Shown one piece after another: positions 34,399 to 43,781 of a stretch of DNA of 50,570 bases. The position numbers and the translations under genes are program-made. Below the pieces are notes generated by a model. That model was not told the DNA's origin, searched no databases, and saw only the letters and a list, made by a program, of their open reading frames with translations. The DNA lies in contig NZ_LWQS01000058.1 of the NCBI RefSeq assembly GCF_001650695.1, positions 1 through 50,570 on the forward strand. Direction: 5' to 3'. Origin of the DNA: Chloroflexus islandicus. GTDB lineage: Bacteria > Chloroflexota > Chloroflexia > Chloroflexales > Chloroflexaceae. How positions within the stretch are numbered: position 1 is the first letter of the stretch; each line of letters begins with the position of its first letter.

Positions 34399-35673
34399 AT
34401 GCTGGTTGCCGAATCGACTGCCGTTGTGACTGCGGCAGTACAGGCGGAAGATCACGTCCGTCCGCTTTACGATACTTACGGATTTGCCCGCATTCCGGCG
34501 ACGATCGAGCGGCTGTTGGCCGGCGCTCAGGTTGATGGGTTGCCGGCTGCGGCACTGGCCGGCTTGCCGGAACATCCGCAGACGGTCGTGCTCGTGTTGC
34601 TCGATTCGTTTGGCTGGCAGTTTTTCAGCCAGTTCGTTGATCAGGCGCCGTTTCTACGCCGGTTTCTGCATGAAGGCCGGATTAGCCAGCTCACCAGCGC
34701 CTTCCCTTCGACCACCGCCGTCCATGTGACGTTGTTGCATACTGGTCTGGCTGCCGATCAGAGCGGCATTTACGAGTGGCATATCTTTGACCCTGACTTG
34801 CAAGCGGTGATTGGTTCATTGCTCTTTTCACCGGTGTTTGAAGTGAAAGCGGATGGCTTGATGGCGTATGGGGTCGATCCGGCGCTAGTCTATCCGCCCG
34901 AACGGTTCTACCATCGCTTGCGTGCAGCCGGCGTAGCGAGTGCCGTCTTGCTACCGGCGCCCTTGGCCCATTCAGTCTACACGCGCACGTTGTGCAGCGG
35001 CGCGCTAGTGACGCCATTTCAAAACCTTGCTGATGCAGCGGCCCGTTTACACTATTTGCTCGAACGCCAGCGCGGGCCGGCGTTCTATCTCGTGTACGTT
35101 GATTCAATTGATGCGAAGATGCATGAGCATGGGCCAACAGCGGATGCGGTGATGGCTGAAATCCAAACCGTGCTTGATCAGCTCGAACAACATCTGTTGC
35201 CGGCATTGCGCGTTGCGCCGCAGCCGGCCCTGCTCTTGCTGACTGCCGATCACGGCCATATCGCCGTTGATCCGCAGCAGGCGATCGTCTTAAACCGGCT
35301 CTGGCCCGATCTCGAACGTTATCTGCGCCGTGGCGGCGATCGCCAGCCGCTGCCGCCGTCAGGTTCGCCGCGCGTTGCCATCCTTCATGTGCAGCCGGGA
35401 GCAGTGGCTGACGTGCAAGCGCAGCTCCAGCAACGGCTGGCCGGGAAGGCAACGGTCATGCCGACTGCCGAACTGCTGGCTGCCGGCTATTTTGGCCCCC
35501 AACCCAGCGAACGATTACGCGCGCGGTTGGGTGAACTGACCATTTTGCCTGCACCCGGCGAGGCAATGATCTGGGATCACCCGCGGGCCAAGCCGTTCAA
35601 GCAACGCGGTTTGCACGGCGGTTTGACACCGGTGGAAATGCTGACCGAATTAGCGGCGTTGGCGGTGTCATAG
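34399..35673 (+). CDS. Alkaline-phosphatase-fold phosphodiesterase/phosphatase
   Basis: 424 residues from the ATG at 34399, chosen for AAAGGAG upstream. The type I phosphodiesterase/nucleotide pyrophosphatase pattern is seen: metal Asp in LVLLDSFGW (about 70-78), nucleophile Thr in FPSTTAVHVTLLHTG, Asp and His in VDSIDAKMHEHGP, the ADHGH pair, and a late His in LHGGLTPVEML. All metal ligands look kept. No signal peptide is evident, so it is probably cytoplasmic. The substrate could be a nucleotide or a phosphonate; the sequence does not tell. Confidence 0.83.
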   Translation: MLVAESTAVVTAAVQAEDHVRPLYDTYGFARIPATIERLLAGAQVDGLPAAALAGLPEHPQTVVLVLLDSFGWQFFSQFVDQAPFLRRFLHEGRISQLTSAFPSTTAVHVTLLHTGLAADQSGIYEWHIFDPDLQAVIGSLLFSPVFEVKADGLMAYGVDPALVYPPERFYHRLRAAGVASAVLLPAPLAHSVYTRTLCSGALVTPFQNLADAAARLHYLLERQRGPAFYLVYVDSIDAKMHEHGPTADAVMAEIQTVLDQLEQHLLPALRVAPQPALLLLTADHGHIAVDPQQAIVLNRLWPDLERYLRRGGDRQPLPPSGSPRVAILHVQPGAVADVQAQLQQRLAGKATVMPTAELLAAGYFGPQPSERLRARLGELTILPAPGEAMIWDHPRAKPFKQRGLHGGLTPVEMLTELAALAVS

Positions 35674-35732
35674 CTACTTGCGCCGTGTGATAAGATAACG
35701 AGAGATGCTTGCTTTGCAGCGGAGGCTTTGCT

Positions 35733-37331
35733 GTGTCTGAGACCGAATCTTCACCGCCACCATCGCCGGCCCCCCGCTTCAACCGCGATACGTTGCTCTT
35801 AATTGGCGCGCTGGCATTATTGGCGCTTGGCGTCGCCTTGACCTTTATCTTTTCACCCGGCACGAATGATGTAGCGAACCCGGTGCCAACGGCGACCAGC
35901 GAACGCCCGCCGACGCAGGTTGGGCCATACCCGGTGCAAACATCGCCAGCGCCGGCTGGCGGGGTGGCAACGGTCGGGCCTGCCTACCCCGCTACGCAGC
36001 CGACCGTTGATCTGGCCCAAACCCAAACCAGCGTGGTGCTCGAACTGACTGCGCTCGCCGCTACGGTGCAGGCGGAAACGACCTTGACCGCCACTGCCGC
36101 CACGGCAGCGCCGGCCTATCCGGTGCCAGAAGGGACGCCGCCGTCTCAGCCGACGGTTGCGCCAACTGCAACGGTGCCGCCGCCTCCCACGTCCCCGCCG
36201 CCAACGATTGCCGTGCCGCGCCCAACTTCGCCGCCGCCTCCCACGCCAACCACGTCCGATCTCGTGATTGACGATAGTCCGACCGTGCCGCCGCCGCCAA
36301 CCGCGACGCCATTACCGACGGCGACTCCCGCGCCTACTCCCATCCCGGCGCTGGTGTTGCGGGGCAGCACGCGCTGGGCTACCGGGCAGAGTCCGATTGT
36401 CCTCAACCGCGATGTGCAAATTCCGCCCGGCAGTGAGTTGATTATCGAGCCGGGGGTCGAAGTGCGGTTGGCGCCGGGGGTATCGATCTATGTTGATGGT
36501 GGCCGGATGATTGCGCTGGGCCAGCCCAACCAGCCGGTGCGCTTTGTGGGGGCGACCGGCGCGCGCTGGAGCGGGATTTTTGGCCGACCCGGCGGCTTTA
36601 TCGCGCTTGAACATACCGAGATTCGGGGTGGCGGTCTGGGTGGGACGGTGTTGGTAAGCGAAGAGGGCGGTCTCGTCGTGCGGTTTAGCCGGATTACCGA
36701 TAACGGCGGCGGCGTGTTAGTGGTTGATTCGCGGCTCGAAATGACGTACAGCGAGATTGCCGGGAATGATGTGCCATTTGGCGCTGCCCTCGATGCGGCC
36801 TACAGCCGTGGCAATTTCGTTACCCTCACCGGCAACCGGATTGGCGGCAATGTGCTGAGCGCTGGCGCGCCGATGGTGCGGTTGGCCAATCAAAATGCCC
36901 GCGATACCCTTAATCTGGCGATTGAAGGAAATCTCTTCCGCGGCGGTAGCGCTAATTTGCAACTGACGACCAATGGCACGTTACAGGGCACGATCGTTTG
37001 CAATGCGCTGATCGGCGACAATCTTGGCCTGAGTTTGCGCAGCGAGACGGTGCAAGTGAACCCTGAAGGCACGTTCCCCATGCCGTTGCGCGTCGAGCAA
37101 AACTTCATCGAGGGCCATACGCCGGTGATCCGGCCAACCTACCTCACCTTTGGCATTGGCCGCGGCGCGGCCAGCGAGATCGCGCTCGATATGCGCAATA
37201 ATTGGTGGGGGCATGCTTCGGGGCCGTATGAGCCTGACGCCAACCCGCAAGGCATTGGCGAAGCGGTTGGCAGCAATATCACGTTTGCCCCGTGGTTGAC
37301 GGCGCCGCCGGCGTGTGCTCCTTCCCGGTAG
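35733..37331 (+). CDS. Membrane-anchored protein with Pro/Thr-rich stalk and parallel beta-helix domain
   Basis: 532 residues from the GTG at 35733, which has GCGGAGG 7 bases upstream. A short cytoplasmic N-terminus (about 1-20) and one membrane segment (about 22-42, LLLIGALALLALGVALTFIF) anchor it. A long Pro/Thr/Ala-rich stalk with PPPP and TPTP repeats (about 50-210) then leads to a right-handed beta-helix-like domain (about 215-525, with repeated G-rich turns and NNWWG near the end, as in pectate-lyase-like folds). It is likely outside the cell. It may bind or cut polysaccharide, but no catalytic residues can be named. Its 3' end overlaps the convergent MFS gene by 53 bases. Confidence 0.75.
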   Translation: MSETESSPPPSPAPRFNRDTLLLIGALALLALGVALTFIFSPGTNDVANPVPTATSERPPTQVGPYPVQTSPAPAGGVATVGPAYPATQPTVDLAQTQTSVVLELTALAATVQAETTLTATAATAAPAYPVPEGTPPSQPTVAPTATVPPPPTSPPPTIAVPRPTSPPPPTPTTSDLVIDDSPTVPPPPTATPLPTATPAPTPIPALVLRGSTRWATGQSPIVLNRDVQIPPGSELIIEPGVEVRLAPGVSIYVDGGRMIALGQPNQPVRFVGATGARWSGIFGRPGGFIALEHTEIRGGGLGGTVLVSEEGGLVVRFSRITDNGGGVLVVDSRLEMTYSEIAGNDVPFGAALDAAYSRGNFVTLTGNRIGGNVLSAGAPMVRLANQNARDTLNLAIEGNLFRGGSANLQLTTNGTLQGTIVCNALIGDNLGLSLRSETVQVNPEGTFPMPLRVEQNFIEGHTPVIRPTYLTFGIGRGAASEIALDMRNNWWGHASGPYEPDANPQGIGEAVGSNITFAPWLTAPPACAPSR

Positions 37332-38550
37332 GAGCGCGCCGCTCGACCAGCACCACTAATACCCAACCGATCACCGCACTCCCGGCGACGACCAACGGTA
37401 CGTTGCCGGTGAGTTCGGCAATGGTGCCGGCCAGCATACCACCCAATGGACTCAGACCCATCAGCATCAGGGTAAACACGCTCATCACCCGCCCGCGCAG
37501 CTCATCGGGCACGATCAGTTGAATGAGCGTATTGGTCAATGCCATCGTGGTCACACCGGCCCAGCCGCATAACCCGATCAACACGAGTGCGAGCGGCACG
37601 TTGCGCGCTTGGGTGAAGGCGATCAGCAGCGGGGCATAGAGCAGCGCCGCTGCGGTTAGCAGCTTATCGCGGGGTGCATCATCGCGTAATTGGGCCAGTA
37701 TCAATGCTGCTACCAGCGACCCCAACCCGCTCGCCGCCGACAGCCAGCCGAGGCCGGCAGCGCCGATGTGCAGAATATCGCGGGCAAAGACCGGCAACAG
37801 CGGCAGATGCACGAAGCAAAAGAAACTCACCGCACCGGCGCGGAACAATAGCGCCCGCACGTTTGGTTCGGTCATAATATAACGCAAACCGGCTTGCAGC
37901 ATTCCGCCGCGGCGCGGGCCAGCCGGAGCTTGGGAGTCGAGGCGCATGAGCAGCAAACTAGCCAACACCGCCCCAAAACTCAACGCATTAAACAGGAACG
38001 CCGGCCCCTCGCCAATCCATGCCACGACCATACCGGCCACGGCTGGCCCCATCGTGCGCGCGCCGTTAAAGATTGACGAATTGAGCGCAATCGCATTCAG
38101 CAAATCCTCGCGCCCGACCATCTCGACCGTAAACGCCTGCCGGGCCGGCGCATCAAAGGCATTCACCACCCCCAACAGCAACGCCAAGATGAGCACATGG
38201 CCAATCTGCACCATTCCGCTGAGGGTGAGTGCAGCAAGGATTGCCGCCAACGCCATCGCGGTTGATTGGGTGATGAGTAAAATCCGTCGTTTAGGGAAGC
38301 GGTCGGCAATGGTGCCGGCAAAGAGGGAAAACAACAGCACTGGCAGCGAATTGGCTGCCGCCACCAAGCCGAGCAGAAATGGCGAGTCAGATAGCCGCAA
38401 CACCAGCCAGCCTTGCGCCACACTCTGCATCCACGTGCCGGTCAGCGAAATCAGTTGCCCGCTGAAAAAGAGGCGGTAGTTGCGATGGCGCAGAGCGCGG
38501 AACATCGCCGGCCAATGGTCAGAGTCGGCAAGAACATGGCTTGTGCGCAT
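37279..38550 (-). CDS. MFS exporter (EntS/MFS_3-like)
   Basis: 423 residues with 12 hydrophobic segments. The start FRALRHRNYRLFFSGQLISLTGTWMQSVAQGWLVLRL is that of the MFS_3 group (enterobactin/drug exporters), with the A-motif-like loop GTIADRFPKRRILL. Together with the MarR gene 5 bases upstream it forms a typical efflux operon. The substrate is not known. Its last 17 codons overlap the convergent beta-helix gene. Confidence 0.88.
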   Translation of the reverse strand: MRTSHVLADSDHWPAMFRALRHRNYRLFFSGQLISLTGTWMQSVAQGWLVLRLSDSPFLLGLVAAANSLPVLLFSLFAGTIADRFPKRRILLITQSTAMALAAILAALTLSGMVQIGHVLILALLLGVVNAFDAPARQAFTVEMVGREDLLNAIALNSSIFNGARTMGPAVAGMVVAWIGEGPAFLFNALSFGAVLASLLLMRLDSQAPAGPRRGGMLQAGLRYIMTEPNVRALLFRAGAVSFFCFVHLPLLPVFARDILHIGAAGLGWLSAASGLGSLVAALILAQLRDDAPRDKLLTAAALLYAPLLIAFTQARNVPLALVLIGLCGWAGVTTMALTNTLIQLIVPDELRGRVMSVFTLMLMGLSPLGGMLAGTIAELTGNVPLVVAGSAVIGWVLVVLVERRAPTGKEHTPAAPSTTGQT

Positions 38551-38555
38551 AGACG

Positions 38556-39020
38556 TTACTCGGTGTCTTCACGATCGCGATGAGTCTGGAGTGCTTCATA
38601 CAGATGTTGCATCGCGTCGTGGAAGGCGGTTAACTCTTCGGGGGAAAGGTAACTCAAACGTTGTTCCACCAGCCGCCGGTGGCGCGGGCGCAATTCCTCA
38701 ATCAGCGCCTTGCCGGCAGGCGTCAACTGCACCAGTGTCACCCGCCGGTCACGCGGGTCGGTAGCGCGCTGCACCAAGCCGCGCCGCTCAAGCCGGTCAA
38801 CCAGCCGGGTGAGGTTGGAATTATCAGCCAGCATCTCGTTGCAGATATAGCTCAGCGGTACCCCCTCTTCGGTAGCGTAGAAGAGGATCGCATACTGCGG
38901 CGTTGAGAGATCGTAAGGCCGGAACTCATCACGATTGAGCTCCTGAAAGCGGCGATGCAGCTTCAGGAAGAGACGATAGGCTTCGATCTGGGGTGAATCG
39001 GTGGTGCTAATTTCAGGCAT
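38556..39020 (-). CDS. MarR-family regulator
   Basis: 154 residues with a winged helix: LSTPQYAILFYA, then ICNEMLADNSNLTRLVDRLERRGLVQRATDPRDRRVTLVQLTPAG, the classic MarR wing. It lies directly before the MFS gene and probably represses the operon from a site in or near the promoter at 39045-39072. Confidence 0.92.
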   Translation of the reverse strand: MPEISTTDSPQIEAYRLFLKLHRRFQELNRDEFRPYDLSTPQYAILFYATEEGVPLSYICNEMLADNSNLTRLVDRLERRGLVQRATDPRDRRVTLVQLTPAGKALIEELRPRHRRLVEQRLSYLSPEELTAFHDAMQHLYEALQTHRDREDTE

Positions 39021-39044
39021 ACGCTTATCCTAGACTTGTCAACT

Positions 39045-39072
39045 ATTGTATCAGAAGTATTGGATTTGGCAA
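39045..39072 (-). promoter_or_regulatory. Promoter of the marR-MFS operon
   Basis: On the minus strand TTGCCA (39072-39067), a 16-base spacer and TACAAT (39050-39045), 25 bases before the start. AGTTGACAAGT and TGCCAAATCCAA nearby could hold the MarR operator. Confidence 0.55.
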
Positions 39073-39130
39073 GTAAGAATTGCGCCTGACCCCAAGCGTG
39101 TCGGTGTCAGGCGCAGCGGTTGCGGCGTGC

Positions 39131-39244
39131 TCACCAGTAGAATGCGAACAGCCAGACCATCAGCAGAAACGCGACCGCTCCGGTCAGAGTAATGGCGAAG
39201 AAGACGGGCTTGACCTCAGGATCGCCGCTCCACTCGGGCTGCAT
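39131..39244 (-). CDS. Small single-span membrane protein (37 residues)
   Basis: The chain MQPEWSGDPEVKPVFFAI continues into one hydrophobic segment ending in WLFAFYW. GGAAAGGAGAGAGGT lies directly before the ATG, a very good ribosome-binding site. The shape resembles the small subunit IIa of ba3-type cytochrome oxidase, but no oxidase gene is in the window, so this is only a possibility. It lies alone between the MarR unit and the sugar transport operon. Confidence 0.6.
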   Translation of the reverse strand: MQPEWSGDPEVKPVFFAITLTGAVAFLLMVWLFAFYW

Positions 39245-39364
39245 ACCTCTCTCCTTTCCGGCGCTGAGCGCCGACACGGCCTTATGTGACACATTGTACC
39301 GCGTTTTGCGCAGATGTGTGACAAGACAAGCAGGTACGGCCCGTTGGGTTATGGCGGGATATAC

Positions 39365-39393
39365 TTGCATAGTTCGCACAACAACCATATAAT
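39365..39393 (+). promoter_or_regulatory. Promoter of the sugar ABC operon
   Basis: TTGCAT (39365-39370), a 17-base spacer and perfect TATAAT (39388-39393). The start codon is 130 bases after the -10 box, leaving a leader of about 120 bases. Confidence 0.6.
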
Positions 39394-39522
39394 GCGTTCA
39401 CCATGCATTGCACCCGTCACACGCAGCGCTGCATTCGCCGGCGGCACGCCCCGTTGATGATTGCCTGTGTGAACGGGTAGTGTGTGGCAAGGGATGTTCT
39501 GTTGAGAAAGGATCTAGCGAAG

Positions 39523-40842
39523 ATGCTACGGAAACACACCCTGTCGTGGATTGCGCTGGTTGCATTGTTGGCAACGTTGCTCGCGGCTTGTGGCGGCGGG
39601 CAACCGGCTACTAGCGGCGGTAGCGGCGGTAGTGGCAGCAATGTGACCACTGGCGGCCAGCCGGTGACGATTCGCTGGCGCACCCGCCCCGGCGATGCCG
39701 CCGAGCAGCGTGTCTATGAAGAACTGAATGCTCTAGTCAACGAGAAGCTGAAGGATAAAGGGATTACCGCGGTCTACGATCCGGCGCCTAATCAGGGGTA
39801 CTTCGAGAAGCTGAAGACCGAATTGGCTGCCGGCAATGCGCCCGATATCTTCTGGATCGGCGGTGTTGAGCTGGCCGATTTCGTCAATACCGGCCAGATT
39901 CTTGATCTCAAGCCGCTGATTGATGCCGACAGCAGCTTCCAGTTGAGCAAATTCTACCCCAATGTGATCGAGCAGTTGACGCGCGATGGCAAGATCTACG
40001 GTTTGCCGCGCGACATCTCGACCATGGTCGTCTACTTCAACGAAGACCTGTTCAAGGCGGCTGGTCTGAAGACTCCCAAGGAGCTAGCGGCTGAAGGCAA
40101 TTGGAACTGGGACACCATGCTGGATGCGGCGCGCAAGCTGACCAATCCGGCTAACCAGCAGTATGGTCTCGGCTTCGGCAACTGGTGGGGGCCGGGTTGG
40201 GGCTATTTCATCAATGCCGCCGGCGGCAGCCCCTTCACCCCCGACCGGCGCGGCTGCGCCCTGAACACCCCAGAGGCGATTGCCGGCGCAACGATGGTGC
40301 GCACGCTCTACGACGAGAAGCTGCTGCCGGCTGGTGACGCCGACGGCGAGGCGCTCTTCAATGCCGGCAAGGTCGCCATGTACTTCAACGGTCGCTGGTT
40401 TACCCCCGGTGTCCGCACCAATGCTCAGTTCAACTGGGACGTGGCGGTGATGCCGGAGGGTAAGGTCAAGAGCACGTGGCTCTTCTGGGGGCCGTACCTT
40501 GTCAGCGCCAAGACGGCGAACTCGCAGGCGGCATGGGAGGTGCTGAAGGTGTTGACCAGCGCCGAGGCAACGGCGAAGGTGGCCGCGCTGGGCACCAACA
40601 TCCCGCCGCGCAGCGATCAAGAGGCGGTAAATGCCTTCCTCGCTTCGACCCCGCCGGCCAACAATCAGGCTTTCCTCGACGGCATTCCCTACGCGGCGCT
40701 GGAAGCGCCGGTGTGGGACGGCAACTGGGCCGATTTCAGCGGTATTGTCCAGAGCCTTTGGGATCAGATGATCGCCGGCCAGATCACGCCTGAGCAGTTT
40801 GGCCAGCAGGCTTGCCAGCAGACGGCCAGCACCTTCAAGTAG
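39523..40842 (+). CDS. Sugar ABC transporter substrate-binding lipoprotein
   Basis: 439 residues from the ATG at 39523, which gives a normal lipoprotein signal (MLRKHTLSWIALVALLATLL, then the lipobox LAAC at about 19-22) and has AAAGGAT upstream. After the Cys a Gly/Ser linker leads to a family 1 binding protein (PDIFWIGGVELADFVNTGQILDL and GLPRDISTMVVYFNEDLF are typical). It captures a sugar outside the membrane and gives it to the two permeases downstream. Their genes are displaced by about 1.1 kb of repeats. The galT gene at the end hints at a galactose-containing sugar. Confidence 0.9.
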   Translation: MLRKHTLSWIALVALLATLLAACGGGQPATSGGSGGSGSNVTTGGQPVTIRWRTRPGDAAEQRVYEELNALVNEKLKDKGITAVYDPAPNQGYFEKLKTELAAGNAPDIFWIGGVELADFVNTGQILDLKPLIDADSSFQLSKFYPNVIEQLTRDGKIYGLPRDISTMVVYFNEDLFKAAGLKTPKELAAEGNWNWDTMLDAARKLTNPANQQYGLGFGNWWGPGWGYFINAAGGSPFTPDRRGCALNTPEAIAGATMVRTLYDEKLLPAGDADGEALFNAGKVAMYFNGRWFTPGVRTNAQFNWDVAVMPEGKVKSTWLFWGPYLVSAKTANSQAAWEVLKVLTSAEATAKVAALGTNIPPRSDQEAVNAFLASTPPANNQAFLDGIPYAALEAPVWDGNWADFSGIVQSLWDQMIAGQITPEQFGQQACQQTASTFK

Positions 40843-40918
40843 AGGCCGGCGCGATGGGCGGAGCGGCGGGCGTGCGCCGCTTCGCCTGATCGGCTATACC
40901 CTTGTGCGGGGCGTGCTT

Positions 40919-41835
40919 TGTCATTGCGAGGGCGCAGAGCGCCCGCAGCAATCTCCCGCTTCGGCGAGAGCGAACGCACAATGGCCCCCACCCCCGCCCT
41001 CCCCCGCTGGGGGAGGGAGTCAGCGGGAAGGGTGCCGCTCCCGTGCTCGTGGGGGGATATGGCCCCCACCCCAGCCCTCCCCCGCTGGGGGAGGGGGGAC
41101 AGGGCAGGATGCCGGAGCGGGTGGCTCCCGCGCTCGTGGGGGGATATGGCCCCTCCCCCAGCCCTCCCCCGCTGGGGGAGGGGGTAGAGGGCAGGATGCC
41201 TGAGCGGGTGGCTCCCGCGCTCGTGGGGGGATATGGCCCCCACCCCCGCCCTCCCCCGCTGGGGGAGGGGGTAGAGGGCAGGATGCCTGAGCGGGGTGCT
41301 CCCGTGGTCGGGGGGGATATGGCCCCCACCCCAGCCCTCCCCCGCTGGGGGAGGGGGTAGAGGGCAGGATGCCTGAGCGGGTGGCTCCCGTGGTTGGGGG
41401 GGATATGGCCCCCACCCCAGCCCTCCCCCGCTGGGGGAGGGGGTCAGCGGGAAGGGTGCCGCTCCCGCGCTCGTGGGGGGATATGGCCCCCACCCCAGCC
41501 CTCCCCCGCTGGGGGAGGGGGTCAGCGGGAAGGGTGCCGCTCCCGCGCTCGCGGGGGATTGCTTCGCCGCCGGTGGCGGCTCGCAATGACAGGAAGGGAG
41601 CGGGGGCGAGCCCGATTGTCATTGCGAGGAGGCGTGCTTTGTCATTGCGAGGGCGCAGAGCGCCCGCAGCAATCTCCCGCTTCGGCGAGAGCGAACGCAC
41701 AATGGCCCCCACCCCAGCCCTCCCCCGCTGGGGGAGGGGGTCAGCGGGAAGGGTGCCGCTCCCGCGCTCGTGGGGGATTGCTTCGCCGTGCGGGGCAATG
41801 CGCTGCATTGCCCCGCACGGCGAAGCAATGACAAC
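40919..41835. repeat. Repeat array between binding protein and permease genes
   Basis: The bases CCCCCGCTGGGGGAGGG occur eight times, at 41001, 41079, 41166, 41253, 41339, 41425, 41503 and 41722. Spacings are 78, 87, 87, 86, 86, 78 and 219. Between them are GATATGGCCCCCACCCC, GCAGGATGCCTGAGCGGG and GTCAGCGGGAAGGGTGCCGC. MITE-like ends TGTCATTGCGAG (about 40919, 41618, 41639) and CTCGCAATGACA (about 41580) flank or interrupt it. No gene is seen in 40843-41971. Confidence 0.8.
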
Positions 41836-41971
41836 TGGGGGAGGGGGGCGTGACCTTCGCCTGCCCAGCGTAAAACGGTGCAAAAACGTATTCTCGTGTG
41901 ATAGCTCGCCTTCGCCGTTTGTTGCCGCAGGCGGCGATGGCAGGCTCGTCACCATGTCCCGGAGGTACGCC

Positions 41972-42913
41972 ATGGCCAACCAAGCGCCGGCCGCTCTGCC
42001 TGCACCAACCGCGCGCCGTCTGAGCGGGCGGCGTGTGCGGCAATGGATCGACGCTTTCGGCATGCTGTTGCCGACCATTTTAGGGGTTTTGATCTTCTTT
42101 TTGGTGCCGCTCGCTATCTCGTTTTACTTGAGCTTTACTGACGCGCGCCTGTTTGGTGATCCGAATCTGGTTGGCTTGAACAATTATCAGCGCGCGTTGT
42201 CTGACCCGACCTTCTATCGGGCGATGTGGAATACGGCAGCGTTTTCTTTGGTGACGCTGATTGTTTCCACGGTGCCGGCTTTGCTGCTGGCCGTGATTTT
42301 GAACGAGCGGATCGCTGGCCGCACTTTCTTCCGCGCCGTCTTCTTTATTCCGGTGGTGGCGTCAGTGGTCGGCGTGACCCTGCTCTGGCGCTATCTGCTC
42401 AACGTCGATTTTGGCTTCGTCAATTACGCCATTCGTCTGCTCGGCTTCGAGCCGATTCCGTGGCTGACGCGCCCGGAATGGGGGTTGGCCAGCGTGATTC
42501 TGGTCTTCTCGTGGAAGACGATTGGCTACAATATGGTGATCTTTCTGGCCGGCTTGCAAGGCGTGCCGCCGCAGCTCTACGAGGCGGCTAGTCTGGATGG
42601 GGCCAGCCGCTGGCAGCAGTTTCTCTATATCACGGTGCCGATGCTCTCGCCGACGACGTTCTTTGTGCTGGTGACAACGCTGATCAATTGTCTGCAAGTG
42701 TTCGATGTGCCGATTGCGCTCGGGTTGACCCGCTCGAATACGGTTGGGCCAGCCGATTCGATGTTGACCATCGTGCCGTTGCTCTGGCGCGAAGCTTTTA
42801 TCGGCGGGCGGATGGGCTACGCTTCGGCGCTGGCATGGTTGCTGTTTGTGATTATTCTGCTGCTGACCTTCATCCAGTTCCGTATGTCGCGGCGGTGGGT
42901 GCATTACGAGTAA
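41972..42913 (+). CDS. Sugar ABC transporter permease, MalF-like
   Basis: 313 residues from the ATG at 41972, which has GGAGG six bases upstream. The frame is open far upstream through the repeats, but that part is repeat sequence. Six hydrophobic segments are seen; the first follows RQWIDAFGMLLPTI. The EAA loop that contacts the ATPase reads YEAASLDGASRWQQFLYITVPML (in two parts, about 210-232). It pairs with the next permease. No ATPase gene is present. Confidence 0.93.
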   Translation: MANQAPAALPAPTARRLSGRRVRQWIDAFGMLLPTILGVLIFFLVPLAISFYLSFTDARLFGDPNLVGLNNYQRALSDPTFYRAMWNTAAFSLVTLIVSTVPALLLAVILNERIAGRTFFRAVFFIPVVASVVGVTLLWRYLLNVDFGFVNYAIRLLGFEPIPWLTRPEWGLASVILVFSWKTIGYNMVIFLAGLQGVPPQLYEAASLDGASRWQQFLYITVPMLSPTTFFVLVTTLINCLQVFDVPIALGLTRSNTVGPADSMLTIVPLLWREAFIGGRMGYASALAWLLFVIILLLTFIQFRMSRRWVHYE

Positions 42914-42926
42914 GCGAGGTGGGGTG

Positions 42927-43766
42927 ATGGCAAGCTTGATCTTGCGCCGGCCATGGGAAAAGCTGCTGGCTTATGTGGTGCTGAGCATCACCGGCTTTGT
43001 CATGGTCTTTCCGTTTATCTATATGGTGCTCTCCTCGCTTAAGCCTTCGACCGAGGTGGTGCAGGTGCCGCCGACGCTGTGGCCGAGCGAGATTCGTTGG
43101 TCAAATTACGTAGAAGTGCTCAATATCGTGCCGCTCGGCACCCAATTGATTAATACCGTGATCGTGACCGCGCTGGTGGTGCTCGGCTGGGTGATTACGT
43201 CGGTGCTGGCCGGTTACGCCTTTGCCCGGCTCGAATTTCCCGGGCGCGAGTTTTGGTTTGGCGCGTACCTCGCCACGCTGATGGTGCCGTTTGCTGTGCT
43301 GATTGTGCCGATGTACCGCTTGATGCTGGTCTTTGGCTGGGTTGACCGGTTAGAGGCGCTGATTATTCCGTGGCTGTTTACCGCCTACGGCACCTTCTTG
43401 CTGCGCCAGTTCTTTATGAGTGTGCCGAAAGACTTAGAAGACGCGGCGCTGATCGATGGTGCGTCGCATTGGGGCATCCTCTTCCGTATCTTTTTACCGC
43501 TGGCCCGTCCGGCGATTGCGACGCTGGCGACGTTCGCCTTCCTTTATGCGTGGAATAGCTTCCTGTGGCCGTTGATCATCATCAGCAGTCCAGCGCGCAA
43601 GGTGGTGACGCAGGGCCTCGTCGATCTACAGGCGCTCTATGCAGCGCGCGTCGATCTGATTATGGCTGGCTCGACGCTGGCCATTTTGCCGACGCTGATC
43701 GTCTTTTTGTTCGCCCAACGCTACTTCATCGAAGGGATCGCCACTTCCGGTTTGGCCGGGCGATAA
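42927..43766 (+). CDS. Sugar ABC transporter permease, MalG-like
   Basis: 279 residues from the ATG at 42927 (GTG 42924 is possible); GAGG lies 7 bases upstream. Six hydrophobic segments and the EAA loop LEDAALIDGASHWGILFRIFLP (about 172-193) are those of MalG/LacG-type permeases. It lies 13 bases after its partner. With the shared ATPase coded elsewhere it would form the importer. Confidence 0.93.
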   Translation: MASLILRRPWEKLLAYVVLSITGFVMVFPFIYMVLSSLKPSTEVVQVPPTLWPSEIRWSNYVEVLNIVPLGTQLINTVIVTALVVLGWVITSVLAGYAFARLEFPGREFWFGAYLATLMVPFAVLIVPMYRLMLVFGWVDRLEALIIPWLFTAYGTFLLRQFFMSVPKDLEDAALIDGASHWGILFRIFLPLARPAIATLATFAFLYAWNSFLWPLIIISSPARKVVTQGLVDLQALYAARVDLIMAGSTLAILPTLIVFLFAQRYFIEGIATSGLAGR

Positions 43767-43781
43767 GCGGGGAGGATGCGC

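Noticed and set aside
34064-34555. 163-codon minus-strand frame before the phosphatase gene
   Set aside because: It runs over the start of the phosphatase gene in antisense, with no recognised motif or ribosome-binding site.
40981-41560. Possible CRISPR array
   Set aside because: Units are 78-87 bases and most of the spacer sequence is shared between copies. There are no short unique spacers and no cas gene.
41369-41971. N-terminal extension of the MalF-like permease
   Set aside because: The frame stays open through repeat sequence, but GGAGG before the ATG at 41972 and the normal permease start there are better.
41020-42078. Long minus-strand reading frame over the repeat array
   Set aside because: It consists of translated repeats rich in Pro and Gly and runs into the antisense of the permease gene. 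It has no conserved domain.
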